The notes: a model not told the origin generated them from the sequence alone. Shown: positions 16,615 to 25,689, numbered from the stretch's first letter. The stretch: DNA of 64,000 bases from CAVXJN01 sp963773585 (GCA_963773585.1 CAVZBR010000001.1:868001-932000); one strand, 5' to 3'. Numbers and translations are program-made.

Positions 16615-17304
16615 ATGGCTGACGACAACGCAAAGCCCGCTAAGACCCGTGACGAAATCGCCGAGGCATATTCTTCGGAGCCGTGGTGGTATGACATTCG
16701 GGGTTTCATGATTCTGACGTTCGCCTACAACAGCACCCTGGGTACGCAGTTGCGCTTTTTCGGTACCAATTTCGGTAGCGATCACCTGGAACTGGCTTGC
16801 GGCACGGGAACGCTGCTGCAGATGGTGTTGCGTTGGCGCAAGCGTCGCAAGTTGCCGCGGGTTCACGTAGTCGGGGTGGATTACGCAGAGTCGATGCTGG
16901 CCGGAGCCAAACACCGTTTTGCGGGGAATCCCGATGTCGAACTTCGGCATGGGGACGCCGCCGAGTTGCCGTATCCGGACGGCACGTTCGATTCCGCGAA
17001 CATTGCCAATTCCGTGCATTGTTTCCCGGATGTCGACGGGGCGCTGCGGGGTACTTTCAGAGTCCTCAAGCCCGGCGGGACGCTCGCGGCTAACGTGCTG
17101 CTTTATCCGCGCGGCCGCTGGCCGTTCAAAAGCATTGCCGATCGCATCAATCGCTGGGGCATGCGCAAAGGCATTCTGTATACACCCTATCACCGCGAAG
17201 CGATCCGGGCGCGCATTCTCGCCGCTGGTTTTGAGATTGCGTCGGAAAATACCTCGGGAAACTGCTACAACGTCTTGGCGCGAAAACCACTGACTGCTAG
17301 TTGA
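16615..17304 (+). CDS. Class I SAM-dependent methyltransferase (UbiE/COQ5-like)
   Basis: A 229-residue protein with motif I LELACGTGTLLQM (about residues 60-72), VVGVDYAESMLAGA for motif II, and a VLKPGGTLAANVLLYPRG block. It shows the general UbiE/Methyltransf_11 pattern and no membrane helices. The ATG at 16615 was chosen because GGGAG lies seven bases before it; the frame opens at 16558. It shares little sequence with the methyltransferase before it beyond the common fold, so the two probably act on different positions or substrates. It faces the ThiF-like gene, which ends at 17367 on the other strand. Confidence 0.82.
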   Translation: MADDNAKPAKTRDEIAEAYSSEPWWYDIRGFMILTFAYNSTLGTQLRFFGTNFGSDHLELACGTGTLLQMVLRWRKRRKLPRVHVVGVDYAESMLAGAKHRFAGNPDVELRHGDAAELPYPDGTFDSANIANSVHCFPDVDGALRGTFRVLKPGGTLAANVLLYPRGRWPFKSIADRINRWGMRKGILYTPYHREAIRARILAAGFEIASENTSGNCYNVLARKPLTAS

Positions 17305-17366
17305 GGGACTGATACTTGCGCTGTGTGCTGCGGCGGTGTTGATAACCGGGTGCCATGTGGTTGCGG

Positions 17367-18233
17367 CTAGTCGCGCTTGGAGAGAATCGATCGGGCAATC
17401 ATCAATGCCAACTTTTGCACCGGATTGCGATTGCCGAACGGCCTCCAGGTTCGCTTCAGCCGGTTGCGGTATGCATCGTAGTGCAATCCGCTGGGCGCGC
17501 TGACGACTTTGCCGCGGTTGAGTACCAGTTTGAGCACTTCGGCGGACGCGAATCCGGCGCACAAATCGCAGGCCATGGGGGTCGATGGCCCCGCGTGGCG
17601 GCCCAGGTCGACGGCTGTCGGATCCACCAGATATTTGCGCTGCAACATGGCAGGCGACAGGCCGACGAGGAAGCGAATCAGCTGCTCGCTTTCGGGTTGG
17701 CCGTCCAATTGAAAATATTCCTCAAAGCTCATCCCGCCGGGCACGAAGCTCAACAGTGCGGCTCCCATGCCGAGTGGTGCCGCAGTGACGGCCGGAATGC
17801 CTTTGCGGTGGCAGGCAGCGAAGACGCTGCGCCGGGCGTGAACGGCGAAAAAGTCCAAGCCGTCAACATACACGTCCACGCCCTCCAAGAATTCATCTAA
17901 GTTGTCGTCGGTAACCCCTTCGGGAAAAGTGCGAATCTCGACGCCGGGATTGATGTCGCGCGCCATACCTGCGAGCACATCCACCTTGGGCTGGCCGAGG
18001 TGGGAAACCGTCGCTCCCGCTTGGCGGTTGAAGTTCGCTACTTCGAAAATGTCGAAATCGGCAATGTGAAACGCGCCGATGCCAAGCCGTGTCAACGTCA
18101 AAAGGTGGCTCCCGCCGACGCCGCCACAGCCGGCAATCGCAATACGGCACGAACGCAGCACCGACTGTTCCTGTTGCGTTACCCAGCCGATATTGCGTGC
18201 AAAAGCCGCGTTGTAGTCTACGCTCGTTGTCAT
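17367..18233 (-). CDS. ThiF/MoeB/HesA-family E1-like adenylyltransferase
   Basis: A 288-residue E1-like enzyme. The nucleotide motif AGCGGVGGSHLLTLTRLGIG is near residues 34-53. The adenylation motif ADFDIFEVANFNRQ carries the expected Asp and Arg, and the lysine motif GQPKVDVLAG and the VYVDGLDFF segment follow. Members adenylate a carboxylate, such as the C terminus of a small carrier protein. Only one Cys pair is seen (CDLC, near residue 230); the second CxxC of zinc-binding MoeB/ThiF enzymes is missing. It lies 15 bases downstream of an exosortase-associated acyltransferase on the same strand, so the two are probably cotranscribed. No ubiquitin-like partner protein is seen nearby. Substrate unknown. 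Confidence 0.85.
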   Translation of the reverse strand: MTTSVDYNAAFARNIGWVTQQEQSVLRSCRIAIAGCGGVGGSHLLTLTRLGIGAFHIADFDIFEVANFNRQAGATVSHLGQPKVDVLAGMARDINPGVEIRTFPEGVTDDNLDEFLEGVDVYVDGLDFFAVHARRSVFAACHRKGIPAVTAAPLGMGAALLSFVPGGMSFEEYFQLDGQPESEQLIRFLVGLSPAMLQRKYLVDPTAVDLGRHAGPSTPMACDLCAGFASAEVLKLVLNRGKVVSAPSGLHYDAYRNRLKRTWRPFGNRNPVQKLALMIARSILSKRD

Positions 18234-18247
18234 CCTGGAAATGTTTG

Positions 18248-19027
18248 TCAGCGTGTACGCAACTGCTGATTCTGCCGGACGCTCGGCTCCAAGTCGTGTT
18301 GGATGGTATCCAGCAAGGCGCTGATTTCCGGTTTCAAGCCGTGCAGCAGGTCGTCGCGCGTGATGTAAAATGGGGCGCGCGGACCATGATAGTCGGTGAC
18401 TTGGCCGACTTGCGTGAAGCGTATACCATAACGGCTCAAATGACGCGCTAGCCGGGGCTCCATCATTGCGAATACGCCTTCAAGACCGGTGAGCATTCCG
18501 GTAGAGGCTGCGCACAAATACAACCCGACGGCGATGAAGGGGAACTGTCGCTGCTCAACCAGACTAAAACTCGCTGCCTCTGGAGCGCCTTCTGGAGTTC
18601 GATCCTCGTGCCGGCGTCGGCGGAATTCGCTGATCACCGCAAGCCGCGATATTTCGCCGATTGCGGCGCGATTGGCCAACAGCGGTTCCGCGACGGCGCG
18701 ATCCAAGCTGTCGATACAGTGTTTCTCGAACGGCAACGGCGCCTCGGGGGACGTGCGATCCGGCAACACCAGGCGTACGCAGCCGGCAGCACGACTACTC
18801 GGTTGATGGATCAGCAGGCAGTGTACCGACTGCGCATCGTAGGCGTCTGTTTCCATGCCATCTGGATGTTCCTCGGGTCGCTCAAATCCAAACTCGCGGC
18901 AATAGACGTCGTATCGGATCCGAAACGCTTGTTCGCGCTGTTCCCGCGTATTCGCCAGCATCGGCATAAAGTATTCATGGAACGCGGAACTGACTGTAAT
19001 TTGCGACGGAGTACTGGGTACATTCAT
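18248..19027 (-). CDS. PEP-CTERM/exosortase system-associated N-acyltransferase
   Basis: A 259-residue protein of the acyltransferase family found in PEP-CTERM genomes (TIGR03694), distantly like LuxI autoinducer synthases and FeeM N-acyl amino acid synthases. Typical signs are RIRYDVYCREFGFE near the N terminus, the AAGCVRLVLP strand, the LPFEKHC segment and EISRLAVISEFRRR. The ATG at 19027 follows a GAGG site; the frame opens at 19255, inside a region without coding character. It probably joins an acyl chain from acyl-ACP to an amine. It is cotranscribed with the E1-like gene and divergent from a second member of the same family. The product is not known. Confidence 0.86.
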   Translation of the reverse strand: MNVPSTPSQITVSSAFHEYFMPMLANTREQREQAFRIRYDVYCREFGFERPEEHPDGMETDAYDAQSVHCLLIHQPSSRAAGCVRLVLPDRTSPEAPLPFEKHCIDSLDRAVAEPLLANRAAIGEISRLAVISEFRRRRHEDRTPEGAPEAASFSLVEQRQFPFIAVGLYLCAASTGMLTGLEGVFAMMEPRLARHLSRYGIRFTQVGQVTDYHGPRAPFYITRDDLLHGLKPEISALLDTIQHDLEPSVRQNQQLRTR

Positions 19028-19329
19028 AGCGCTACCTCGGGGTTTGCCGCGGCACTGGTTGCAGGCGACGACGGCCGTCCCGCCTTCGGCGCCAGCACCA
19101 ATTCGGCCCTTGGCCAAATGCCGCTTTCTCCAGTCTTTAGCGGCGCTCATCGCAGTTGCTTGATTGGCCGTGAAATATTTCTGACATATCTGGTATTCGA
19201 GACTGTGAATTTGCGCACAGTCATGGAGGCTGGTGGGTGCTTGAATAGCGTCCACGGGTGAAGCAAAGCTAGACGCTGCATAGCGCAGCCAGAGGGTTCA
19301 AACCCAGCGGTTGCCGCAAGCGAGGACCA
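19028..19329. promoter_or_regulatory. 302-base divergent intergenic region between two acyltransferase genes
   Basis: Both acyltransferase genes must be read from this gap. I see no sigma-54 box with correct GG-N10-GC spacing, no strong -35/-10 pair, no hairpin with a T-tract and no convincing gene. Open frames crossing it belong to upstream extensions of the two neighbours. Confidence 0.4.
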
Positions 19330-20076
19330 ATGCTCAGCGATCATTATGAAGTAATCCTGGCAGATTCGGCCGAAGCGCGCCGGATCCACTATCGACTCCG
19401 CTACCAGGTGTATTGCCTTGAGCAGGCGTGGGAACCGGTAAGCCGATGCCCGGGCGGCGAAGAGAAGGATGAATTTGACGACCGTGCCGTTCATTTCATG
19501 GTTCGCAACCGGTTTACCGGCGATTGGATCGCCGCCCTTCGAGTCGTGCTTCCCGGAGAAGATCTCCTCCCGATTGAATCTCTAGGCGTTCTCAAAGATT
19601 CCGTCCGCGCGATGATACCGGCCGGCGGTGCCGCAGAAATCTCCCGCGTGTGTCGACCGAAAAGTGCGGCGGAACCCGCGCATCGCATGGACGCCCGTCT
19701 GAAGTCCGACCTCCTGGGTGGTGCCTCTGAGATCCTGCTTCGCTTGCTGCGTGCGGCCGCCCAGTATTGCTGTGACCGCGGCATCAATCACGTCTATATG
19801 CTATGCCGTCCGGCCATGGCGCGGATGATGAACCGTCTCGATATACCTATGAAGCGCGCGGGCATTCCATCGGAACACCGCGGTGTGCGCGTTCCCTATC
19901 TGGTGGATTTGTGCCAGGCGTTCGCACAGGCCGGTGCTGCTTCGCCGCTGTTGGCGAAGTTGTTGAGCGAGCCCCACGCGTATCGATCGTATTCCGATAC
20001 GCAATCTCAGCCGCTGGTAGCTGCAGCCGCTGTTCGCCCTCGCGGACTGCGTGCGGCCCACAGTCGGGCTGCGTAG
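19330..20076 (+). CDS. Second PEP-CTERM/exosortase system-associated N-acyltransferase
   Basis: A 248-residue relative of the gene at 18248-19027. Shared features are RYQVYCLEQAWEP near residues 24-36, a DDRAVHFMVR segment, IAALRVVLPGEDLLPIE and AAEISRVCRP. It is transcribed in the opposite direction, about 300 bases away. Having two divergent homologues suggests two acylations with different chain or acceptor choice, or a duplication in progress. The region around residues 150-175 (CDRGINHVYMLCRPAM) fits the conserved family core. The C-terminal 25 residues are low-complexity and Ala/Arg-rich. It may be the first gene of the unit leading into the export-like genes, 197 bases on. Confidence 0.83.
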   Translation: MLSDHYEVILADSAEARRIHYRLRYQVYCLEQAWEPVSRCPGGEEKDEFDDRAVHFMVRNRFTGDWIAALRVVLPGEDLLPIESLGVLKDSVRAMIPAGGAAEISRVCRPKSAAEPAHRMDARLKSDLLGGASEILLRLLRAAAQYCCDRGINHVYMLCRPAMARMMNRLDIPMKRAGIPSEHRGVRVPYLVDLCQAFAQAGAASPLLAKLLSEPHAYRSYSDTQSQPLVAAAAVRPRGLRAAHSRAA

Positions 20077-20273
20077 TCACGTTCTCTGCACATTCCAAGG
20101 ACGTCACCTGTGTCCGGCACAGGGACGTCCGCATCTCCCATCCCAATCCCCTTCGCTGTGTTCGCCCGACGGCAGGTCGGTGCACAGTACCCTCACGAAG
20201 GTTCTAGATAAGCGTTGCGGCGCACTGTAGTATTTGACCCCGGTTCCCGCTCGCAAGGCTACGAAACGGCGAC

Positions 20274-21092
20274 ATGATGAAAATTCACTCGCGCATCGTT
20301 CTCATCGTCCTGCTCGCGGCTGCGAGCGCATTGCAGTCGGTCAGGGCGAGCGACGATACAGACGCCGGCAAGGCGTTGGCCCAAAAGGTATATGACCGCC
20401 CGGACGGCAATGACGCGGTCAGCAGCGGCGTGATGGCCCTGGTCGAGCCGGGCCACGAGCCCCGGGTGCGGCAGATGTACGTATTCCGCCGGGACGCCGG
20501 AGACGGCACAGTGGATTCACTGATCCGATTCACGTCCCCGCCCGACATTGAAAACACAGGCTTATTGACGCTGGATCGGGCAAATAACGAAACCGACCAA
20601 TGGATTTATCTACCGGCCCTGGATCGCTCGCGGCGTATCGCCTCGTCGCGCAAGGGCGGGCAGTTCGTTGGTTCCGATTTGACCTACGAAGATTTGCGCG
20701 ATCGCCCTGTTAGCAAGGACAAATACCGGTTGCTGGGCCAGGAAGAGATATTAGGAGTCAAGTGCGACGTCCTGGAGAGCGTGCCTGTGGATCCCGATAA
20801 TTCGGTCTATGGCAAGCGCATCAGTTGGATCCATCCGCAGACTTTGATTCCGTTGCGGGTCGATTTCTACCCGAAAAGCGGGAACGAACCGATCAAACGC
20901 TCGGAAGTCCATCGCATCGAAAAGATCCAAGACTTTTGGACTGTAATGGACAGCACGATGACTGACCTGAAATCGGGCCACAAGACCCGTATGACCGTCG
21001 AAAAAATCATCTACGATCAGAATCTGCCGGCGGATGTTTTTTCGCGCCAGACCCTTGAAGACCCCGCTCGCGAAACCAAATTCAGACCCTGA
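20274..21092 (+). CDS. Periplasmic LolA-like (outer membrane lipoprotein-sorting) protein
   Basis: A 272-residue secreted protein with a signal peptide (core IVLIVLLAAASAL, ending near VRAS). The mature part follows the LolA_like pattern PF17131: SLIRFTSPPDIENTGLLTLD, QWIYLPALDRSRRI, GSDLTYEDL and KYRLLGQEEILGVKCDVLES. Such proteins fold as an open beta-barrel that carries lipids or lipoproteins and are often encoded beside RND/MMPL permeases. Here it opens a three-part unit with a SPOR/beta-barrel protein and an RND permease, 11 bases before the next start. It probably shuttles a hydrophobic product across the periplasm. Two adjacent ATG codons make the exact start uncertain by one codon. 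Confidence 0.85.
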   Translation: MMKIHSRIVLIVLLAAASALQSVRASDDTDAGKALAQKVYDRPDGNDAVSSGVMALVEPGHEPRVRQMYVFRRDAGDGTVDSLIRFTSPPDIENTGLLTLDRANNETDQWIYLPALDRSRRIASSRKGGQFVGSDLTYEDLRDRPVSKDKYRLLGQEEILGVKCDVLESVPVDPDNSVYGKRISWIHPQTLIPLRVDFYPKSGNEPIKRSEVHRIEKIQDFWTVMDSTMTDLKSGHKTRMTVEKIIYDQNLPADVFSRQTLEDPARETKFRP

Positions 21093-21103
21093 AGGAGAAC
21101 CCT

Positions 21104-21700
21104 GTGACAGGGACGGTCGGTATTTCCCGTGCACTTACCAATTCATTGCTGCTGATTGCGGTAGCCGGCGCACCGCTGATCGGATCGCAATCATTGGCAG
21201 CGGTAAAAGAGCCCGACGCGACCCGTTACGAATTCCTCGATCGCAACAAAGCTGAAGACAAAGCAGCGAAACTGCGTGCGCAGGGACAATCGGCACAGGT
21301 TGAAACGCACCAGCGCAATGTAATTTACCGGACGCTGCAGCTGCGGGTGTTTCAGGACTGGTCGGTGGCCAAACGTATCGAGGCGCGCTTGCGCGAAGCT
21401 GGTATTGACGCGCTGGTGATCAACGATCCGTACGAGCGCGGTTACGCTGTGAGCGCAGGTGCGTTTCTGACCGACGAAAATCTAGCGCAACAGGAACGCA
21501 AACTTCGCGAATTGGGCTATCGGCAGTTGGCAGTGGTACCCATGCGGGGCGCACTGACACGCTACGTGGTGTTGGCGGCTCCCCAGCCTGAAGTCACGCC
21601 GAAGGGTGCCGGTGCCGACGCCCGGTCCTGCGCCCGCGCCCGGGGAAGCGCCAACCCGGCAGGCGGAAAAGGCGCCCGAGGTGGTTGCGCCCTCGGGTGA
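21104..21700 (+). CDS. SPOR-like domain protein, probably the N-terminal part of a split SPOR/beta-barrel protein
   Basis: Starts at GTG 21104 behind a clear AAGGAG site. Residues 1-33 form a signal peptide (ALTNSLLLIAVAG, ending near SLAAV). Residues about 65-150 look like a SPOR fold, with repeated segments VFQDWSVAKRIEARL and AVSAGAFLTDENLAQQERKL. After about 21605 the frame turns into an Ala/Arg/Gly string without protein character. The plus-one frame instead continues a Pro-rich linker into a beta-barrel. The best reading is one protein, cut by a one-base shift near 21605. The domain may bind glycan or help place the barrel in the envelope. Confidence 0.6.
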   Translation: MTGTVGISRALTNSLLLIAVAGAPLIGSQSLAAVKEPDATRYEFLDRNKAEDKAAKLRAQGQSAQVETHQRNVIYRTLQLRVFQDWSVAKRIEARLREAGIDALVINDPYERGYAVSAGAFLTDENLAQQERKLRELGYRQLAVVPMRGALTRYVVLAAPQPEVTPKGAGADARSCARARGSANPAGGKGARGGCALG

Positions 21701-23048
21701 ACCGGAGGCAGCCCCGCAGGTACTGGTGTTCGGCGCGCCCACGGACCCACTCACCAGCTATGGAGGCGTCCGCGCGCGACCTGAAGCACAGCCCGGTTCA
21801 TTCCATTTCGGTCTGGACGAGCTTCGGCTAGAAGGCGGTTGGTTGACCAAGGGCGATCAGCCGGTGGATGGAAGCCACTACGCCCACGCCAGCGCGAGCA
21901 TGGATTGGCGGCCATCGTCGGCCTGGGAATTCCGCGCTGGCGCGCGACTCGACGGTTATCGCCAAACCGGCGATCCTCACTTCACCGACGGCGACGCCGA
22001 TTACGACGAGACCTACATCCGCTACCGAGGCGATAAATTCCGGGTCACGGCCGGCGCGCAGAAGGTGATCTGGGGGCGCGTCGACGAAGTGCCGCCCAAC
22101 GATCGACTGAGCGTTCAGGACGCGCGCAGGTTCTTGTTGGACAGCCTGCAGGACCGGCGGCTGGCCGTGCCGGCGCTCCGCTTGGAAACGTTCCATTCGG
22201 GATTCAAGACCGATCTGATGTGGGTGCCCGAATTTCGAGCCGCCGAGCTGCCTACTGTCGACAGCATCTGGTCTCCCGTGGACAAGCGCGATGGACGCTT
22301 GATCGGCATCGAGCAAAACCCCGTGCTCGCGGCATTGGTGAAGGGTGGCACGTTCGATGAGGACGAGCATGGATCCGGTGGCGCAGGCCTGCGGTTGAGT
22401 CGCGCCGGCGAAGGATTCGATTATGCAGTCACGGTCCAGAGAGCGCGTCAGTCGCTGCCGTATTATGAATTGGACCCGGCGGCCAGGGCTGCATTGATTG
22501 CGACCGCCAACCCCGCAGCGGCGCTGGCTGCTGCAAACGGGGCGACGTTCACGGCACGTCATCCATATACCTGGTCGTTCGGCGGTGATGTCGGTTTCGA
22601 GTCCCACGGCGCCACTTGGCGTTTTGAAACTGCGTATTTAACCGATGTGCCGGTGACCACCACCGACCTGCGTATGGAGACTGTAAAAGGAATCGACTGG
22701 GTGGCGGGTGTCGAGTTCTACCCCGGCGATGCAAATGCGCGCGTGAATCTGCAACTGGTCGGCCATCATTTGCTGGACGCGCCTGCCGTGTTGGATCGGG
22801 AAAACGTCTACAGTCTCAATGGCGCCATCGAAGACGTATTCGGTCATAGCAAATGGCGGGCGAAGATGCGATTTTCAGTGGGGCTCAATGAACACGACGT
22901 CTACGTGAATCCCGAAATTGCCTATCTCGCAATGGAACCGCATGAATTCTATATCGGCGCCCATTACTTCGCCGGTGACCAGCAAACTTTCGGCGGCTTC
23001 CATGAGAATCACGATCTCATCACGGTAGGCTGGCGCGCACACTTCTAA
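21606..23048 (+). CDS. Outer-membrane beta-barrel protein associated with RND exporter
   Basis: A 480-residue frame with a Pro/Ala-rich start (PVPTPGPAPAPGEAPTRQ), then a beta-barrel of alternating polar and aromatic strands ending in WRAHF, a typical C-terminal aromatic outer-membrane signature. Motifs such as VTAGAQKVIWGRVDEVPPNDRL resemble DUF1302-type porin-like proteins that accompany RND permeases. It has no signal peptide of its own and only a GTG start inside repetitive sequence. It probably depends on the signal peptide of the upstream SPOR frame and is its C-terminal part. Its TAA stop overlaps the ATG of the permease by one base, showing tight coupling. Confidence 0.78.
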   Translation: MPVPTPGPAPAPGEAPTRQAEKAPEVVAPSGEPEAAPQVLVFGAPTDPLTSYGGVRARPEAQPGSFHFGLDELRLEGGWLTKGDQPVDGSHYAHASASMDWRPSSAWEFRAGARLDGYRQTGDPHFTDGDADYDETYIRYRGDKFRVTAGAQKVIWGRVDEVPPNDRLSVQDARRFLLDSLQDRRLAVPALRLETFHSGFKTDLMWVPEFRAAELPTVDSIWSPVDKRDGRLIGIEQNPVLAALVKGGTFDEDEHGSGGAGLRLSRAGEGFDYAVTVQRARQSLPYYELDPAARAALIATANPAAALAAANGATFTARHPYTWSFGGDVGFESHGATWRFETAYLTDVPVTTTDLRMETVKGIDWVAGVEFYPGDANARVNLQLVGHHLLDAPAVLDRENVYSLNGAIEDVFGHSKWRAKMRFSVGLNEHDVYVNPEIAYLAMEPHEFYIGAHYFAGDQQTFGGFHENHDLITVGWRAHF

Positions 23049-25312
23049 TGGCCACGCGGACGCGTGCGTATTGGGTCATTGCGCTGCTGGTGTGTCTATT
23101 CATTGCGGCCGGTGCAACACTTTCGCGCTTGCGAGTGGACAACACGCCGAATGAATACGCTCCCGCTGATTCCGCAACGGTAAAGCTGGATGAAGACCTG
23201 CGCAGACAATTTCCAAGGGATTGGGGATTGGTGCTGCTGTTCCGGAGCGAGAATCCTTACAGCTCGCAATTCTTGTCGCGCTTGCATGCGTTGACGCAAC
23301 GTCTTTCGCGCGATCCCCGCATCGAGCGTGTTTTAAGCCCGACTACTTTAGACCACATCAGCGGCACCGAAGACGGTTTTGCCGTGGAGCCCTTGGTCGA
23401 TCCCGCCGAGCTTGATTCCGGGGACCCCGAACAGCGACGTAAGCGCGTACTCGGGGATCCGTTCGCCCCCGGACTGGTCGCTTCGCCCGATGGCCATGGC
23501 TTGGCGCTGATCGTCCGGACCAAGGAGCTGCACGACAGTCTCGAGCGACTGCGGCTTTACAATTCCGTGCTCGGCAGCATTCACGATTCGGGGCTAGACG
23601 GAAGTTTGATCGCCACGGCGGGGGAAGTCGCTCTCGATGTCGCCGAGCTGAAATCGGTATTGCGTGACAGTGCCGTATTCGTTCCCATCACGACCGCAGC
23701 GGGGCTCGTGCTGTTGTGGTTTCTGTTCCGGCGCCGCGTTGCGATCGTGCTGGCCCTGGTCGCGATTTCATTCAATGTCACAATCGCAATTGCGGCAATC
23801 GCAATCTGGGGTCGTCCGCTCACCTTGGTGACCGCTATGGCACCCCCACTTGTCGCGGCGCTCACGATCGCCGCATTGATTCACCTTTACAACGCTATTT
23901 ACAGCGCTTCCGCGCGCGGTTTGGTAGGCGCTTCCCGCATGGGCGCGGCGTTGACGGAACTTCGCCGGCCGGCTTGGTACACGTCGATCACCACGGCCGC
24001 CGGGCTGTTTTCGTTGGGACTGAGTCCAATACCACCCATCCAGACCTTCGGGTTTGCAAGCGGAATTGCGGCGCTCGTCATTTATCCGCTGACGATCTGG
24101 GCCTTGCCGGCGTTGCTGATCGTCTGGGATCGCAAACCGTGGCCGGGGCGGGGCAGGGTGGGCGCAAGTTTAGATTTCCTCGTCAGCCGCAGCGCGAAGC
24201 TCGCATTGCGTCGACCTGTCTGGGTGATTGGAATCGTGCTGGCGTTTCTGGCGGCCGGTGCGCCGCTTCTCATGAAAGTTCAAGCCGAGACCGACGTATA
24301 CCGATTTTTCCGTGATTCGCATTGGCTCACCCGCTCTACCAACGCGGTCGAACGCGACCTTGCGGGCATCTGGATGTTAGAGATCGTTTTCGACGGCCCC
24401 GGCCGGGACGCGCTCAAAGATCCCGAGCGTCTGAAGGCGCTGAAAGACTTTCAAAATTGGCTCGACGATTTGCCCGATGTGGATCGAACCTATGGCATGA
24501 CCGATATTGTTGAGCAAATGAACTGGGCGTTTCACGGAGAAGATCAGCAATTTCGCCGCTTACCGGACGATCGCCGCCTGCTCAGCCAATATCTATTCAT
24601 TTATGACGGTCGCGACCTATACGAACTGGTCGACCGGGATTTCCAGCGCACGCGGATGACAGCCAATCTGAAGGTGCACGGCGCCACTGCCATTCAGGGT
24701 GTGATCCAGCAGATCGAAACGCACTTGAAAGATCATCCGGTTGCAGACCTGCATTGGCAGATTGGCGGCCGAGCCAAACTCTTCGCCGAGCAACAGGATC
24801 GATTGGTTACCGGCCAAATCCGCAGCCTGGGTCTGGCGCTGGTGCTGATGTTCGGCCTGATGCTGCTGTTGTGGCGTTCAGCGTCCGCCGCTATTTTGTG
24901 CATGATTCCGAATGTCTCGCCTATCATTTTGATATTTGTAGCAATGGGGGCGCTCGACATACGGCTCGATATGGCCACGGCGATGATCGCGTCGGTTGCG
25001 GTCGGCATTGCGGTGGACGACACCATCCACGTCTACGAAGGGTTCAGCCGGCAACGAGCACGCGGCGTGCGGGTATTCGCCGCGTTGATTCGAACTTATA
25101 ATCGCGCCGGCCGCGCGGTAGCCGCGACTACCACCATCTTGTCGGCGCAGTTTCTGCTCCTGATGTTTTCCGCGTTTGTCCCCACGGAGCAGTTCGGTTT
25201 GCTCACCAGTATTGGCCTGCTTGCCGCGTTGATGTTCGATCTTCTGTTATTGCCGGCGCTGATCATCCTATTCTACGGGCGGCGACCCGCGCCGGTTCCG
25301 GGCGGTCGGTGA
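23048..25312 (+). CDS. RND/MMPL-family exporter permease
   Basis: A 754-residue inner-membrane protein with two repeats of the RND fold. The first membrane helix is near residues 10-26, and a large periplasmic loop covers about 30-205. Five helices lie at about 210-355, the seventh near 395-415, a second loop to about 590, and the last five helices fill the C terminus. The motif VGIAVDDTIHVYEGFSR in the second half is typical of MMPL-like lipid exporters. The start overlaps the barrel stop (TAATG). With the LolA-like and barrel proteins it makes an envelope-spanning set. Placed after the acyltransferases, it may export their acylated product; this is inference. Confidence 0.88.
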   Translation: MATRTRAYWVIALLVCLFIAAGATLSRLRVDNTPNEYAPADSATVKLDEDLRRQFPRDWGLVLLFRSENPYSSQFLSRLHALTQRLSRDPRIERVLSPTTLDHISGTEDGFAVEPLVDPAELDSGDPEQRRKRVLGDPFAPGLVASPDGHGLALIVRTKELHDSLERLRLYNSVLGSIHDSGLDGSLIATAGEVALDVAELKSVLRDSAVFVPITTAAGLVLLWFLFRRRVAIVLALVAISFNVTIAIAAIAIWGRPLTLVTAMAPPLVAALTIAALIHLYNAIYSASARGLVGASRMGAALTELRRPAWYTSITTAAGLFSLGLSPIPPIQTFGFASGIAALVIYPLTIWALPALLIVWDRKPWPGRGRVGASLDFLVSRSAKLALRRPVWVIGIVLAFLAAGAPLLMKVQAETDVYRFFRDSHWLTRSTNAVERDLAGIWMLEIVFDGPGRDALKDPERLKALKDFQNWLDDLPDVDRTYGMTDIVEQMNWAFHGEDQQFRRLPDDRRLLSQYLFIYDGRDLYELVDRDFQRTRMTANLKVHGATAIQGVIQQIETHLKDHPVADLHWQIGGRAKLFAEQQDRLVTGQIRSLGLALVLMFGLMLLLWRSASAAILCMIPNVSPIILIFVAMGALDIRLDMATAMIASVAVGIAVDDTIHVYEGFSRQRARGVRVFAALIRTYNRAGRAVAATTTILSAQFLLLMFSAFVPTEQFGLLTSIGLLAALMFDLLLLPALIILFYGRRPAPVPGGR

Positions 25313-25689
25313 GGCTGTATGACTTACGTAATATAAATTAAATAAAAATATAGGGTTATGCCTTCTTTTTTTGATTTTAATCCCAAGGTTATGTGGTACA
25401 TTTGGCCCCAAGATTCGGCATACATTCAGTTGTTGATTAGCCACTACTGAAGTGTGTACTACATTAATCGGACAAATACCGGAATCTCGGATTCAGGTTC
25501 GGGAAATTCGGCAGCCGCGACCCGAAGCTCGGCGCGGCAGTGGCAGTAACGGTCGGGGAGACCAAGACAAGATTCCAGATCAATGGCTGGTGGTCGACTT
25601 TTTTCAGGTTGCGCCGGGTAACTGCAGCGTTACCGGCGTGTCCGGTCCCAAGTGCTGTGCAATAAATCGTGCCTAGGGAGGGCATTTCC
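25313..25689 (+). promoter_or_regulatory. AT-rich leader and promoter region of the core exopolysaccharide operon
   Basis: This 377-base gap holds the lowest G+C stretch of the window (25325-25400, runs of A and T with a T7 tract at 25364-25372), well suited to an UP element or nucleoid-protein binding. A near-miss sigma-54 box, TTTGGCCCCAAGATTCGGC at about 25400, has wrong spacing for the -12 element. No gene is seen. Promoters for the operon starting with the OPX lipoprotein gene should lie here. Confidence 0.5.

Noticed and set aside
16519..17562. 347-residue minus-strand frame across the second methyltransferase and the end of the ThiF-like gene
   Set aside because: Arg/Gln-rich shadow translation; both plus-strand methyltransferase and minus-strand E1 frames carry clear motifs instead.
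25395..25415. Sigma-54-like box TTTGGCCCCAAGATTCGGC upstream of the core operon
   Set aside because: The -24 GG and the next GC are twelve bases apart, not ten, and the -24 part lacks the usual CAC. Kept only as a near-miss in the leader description.
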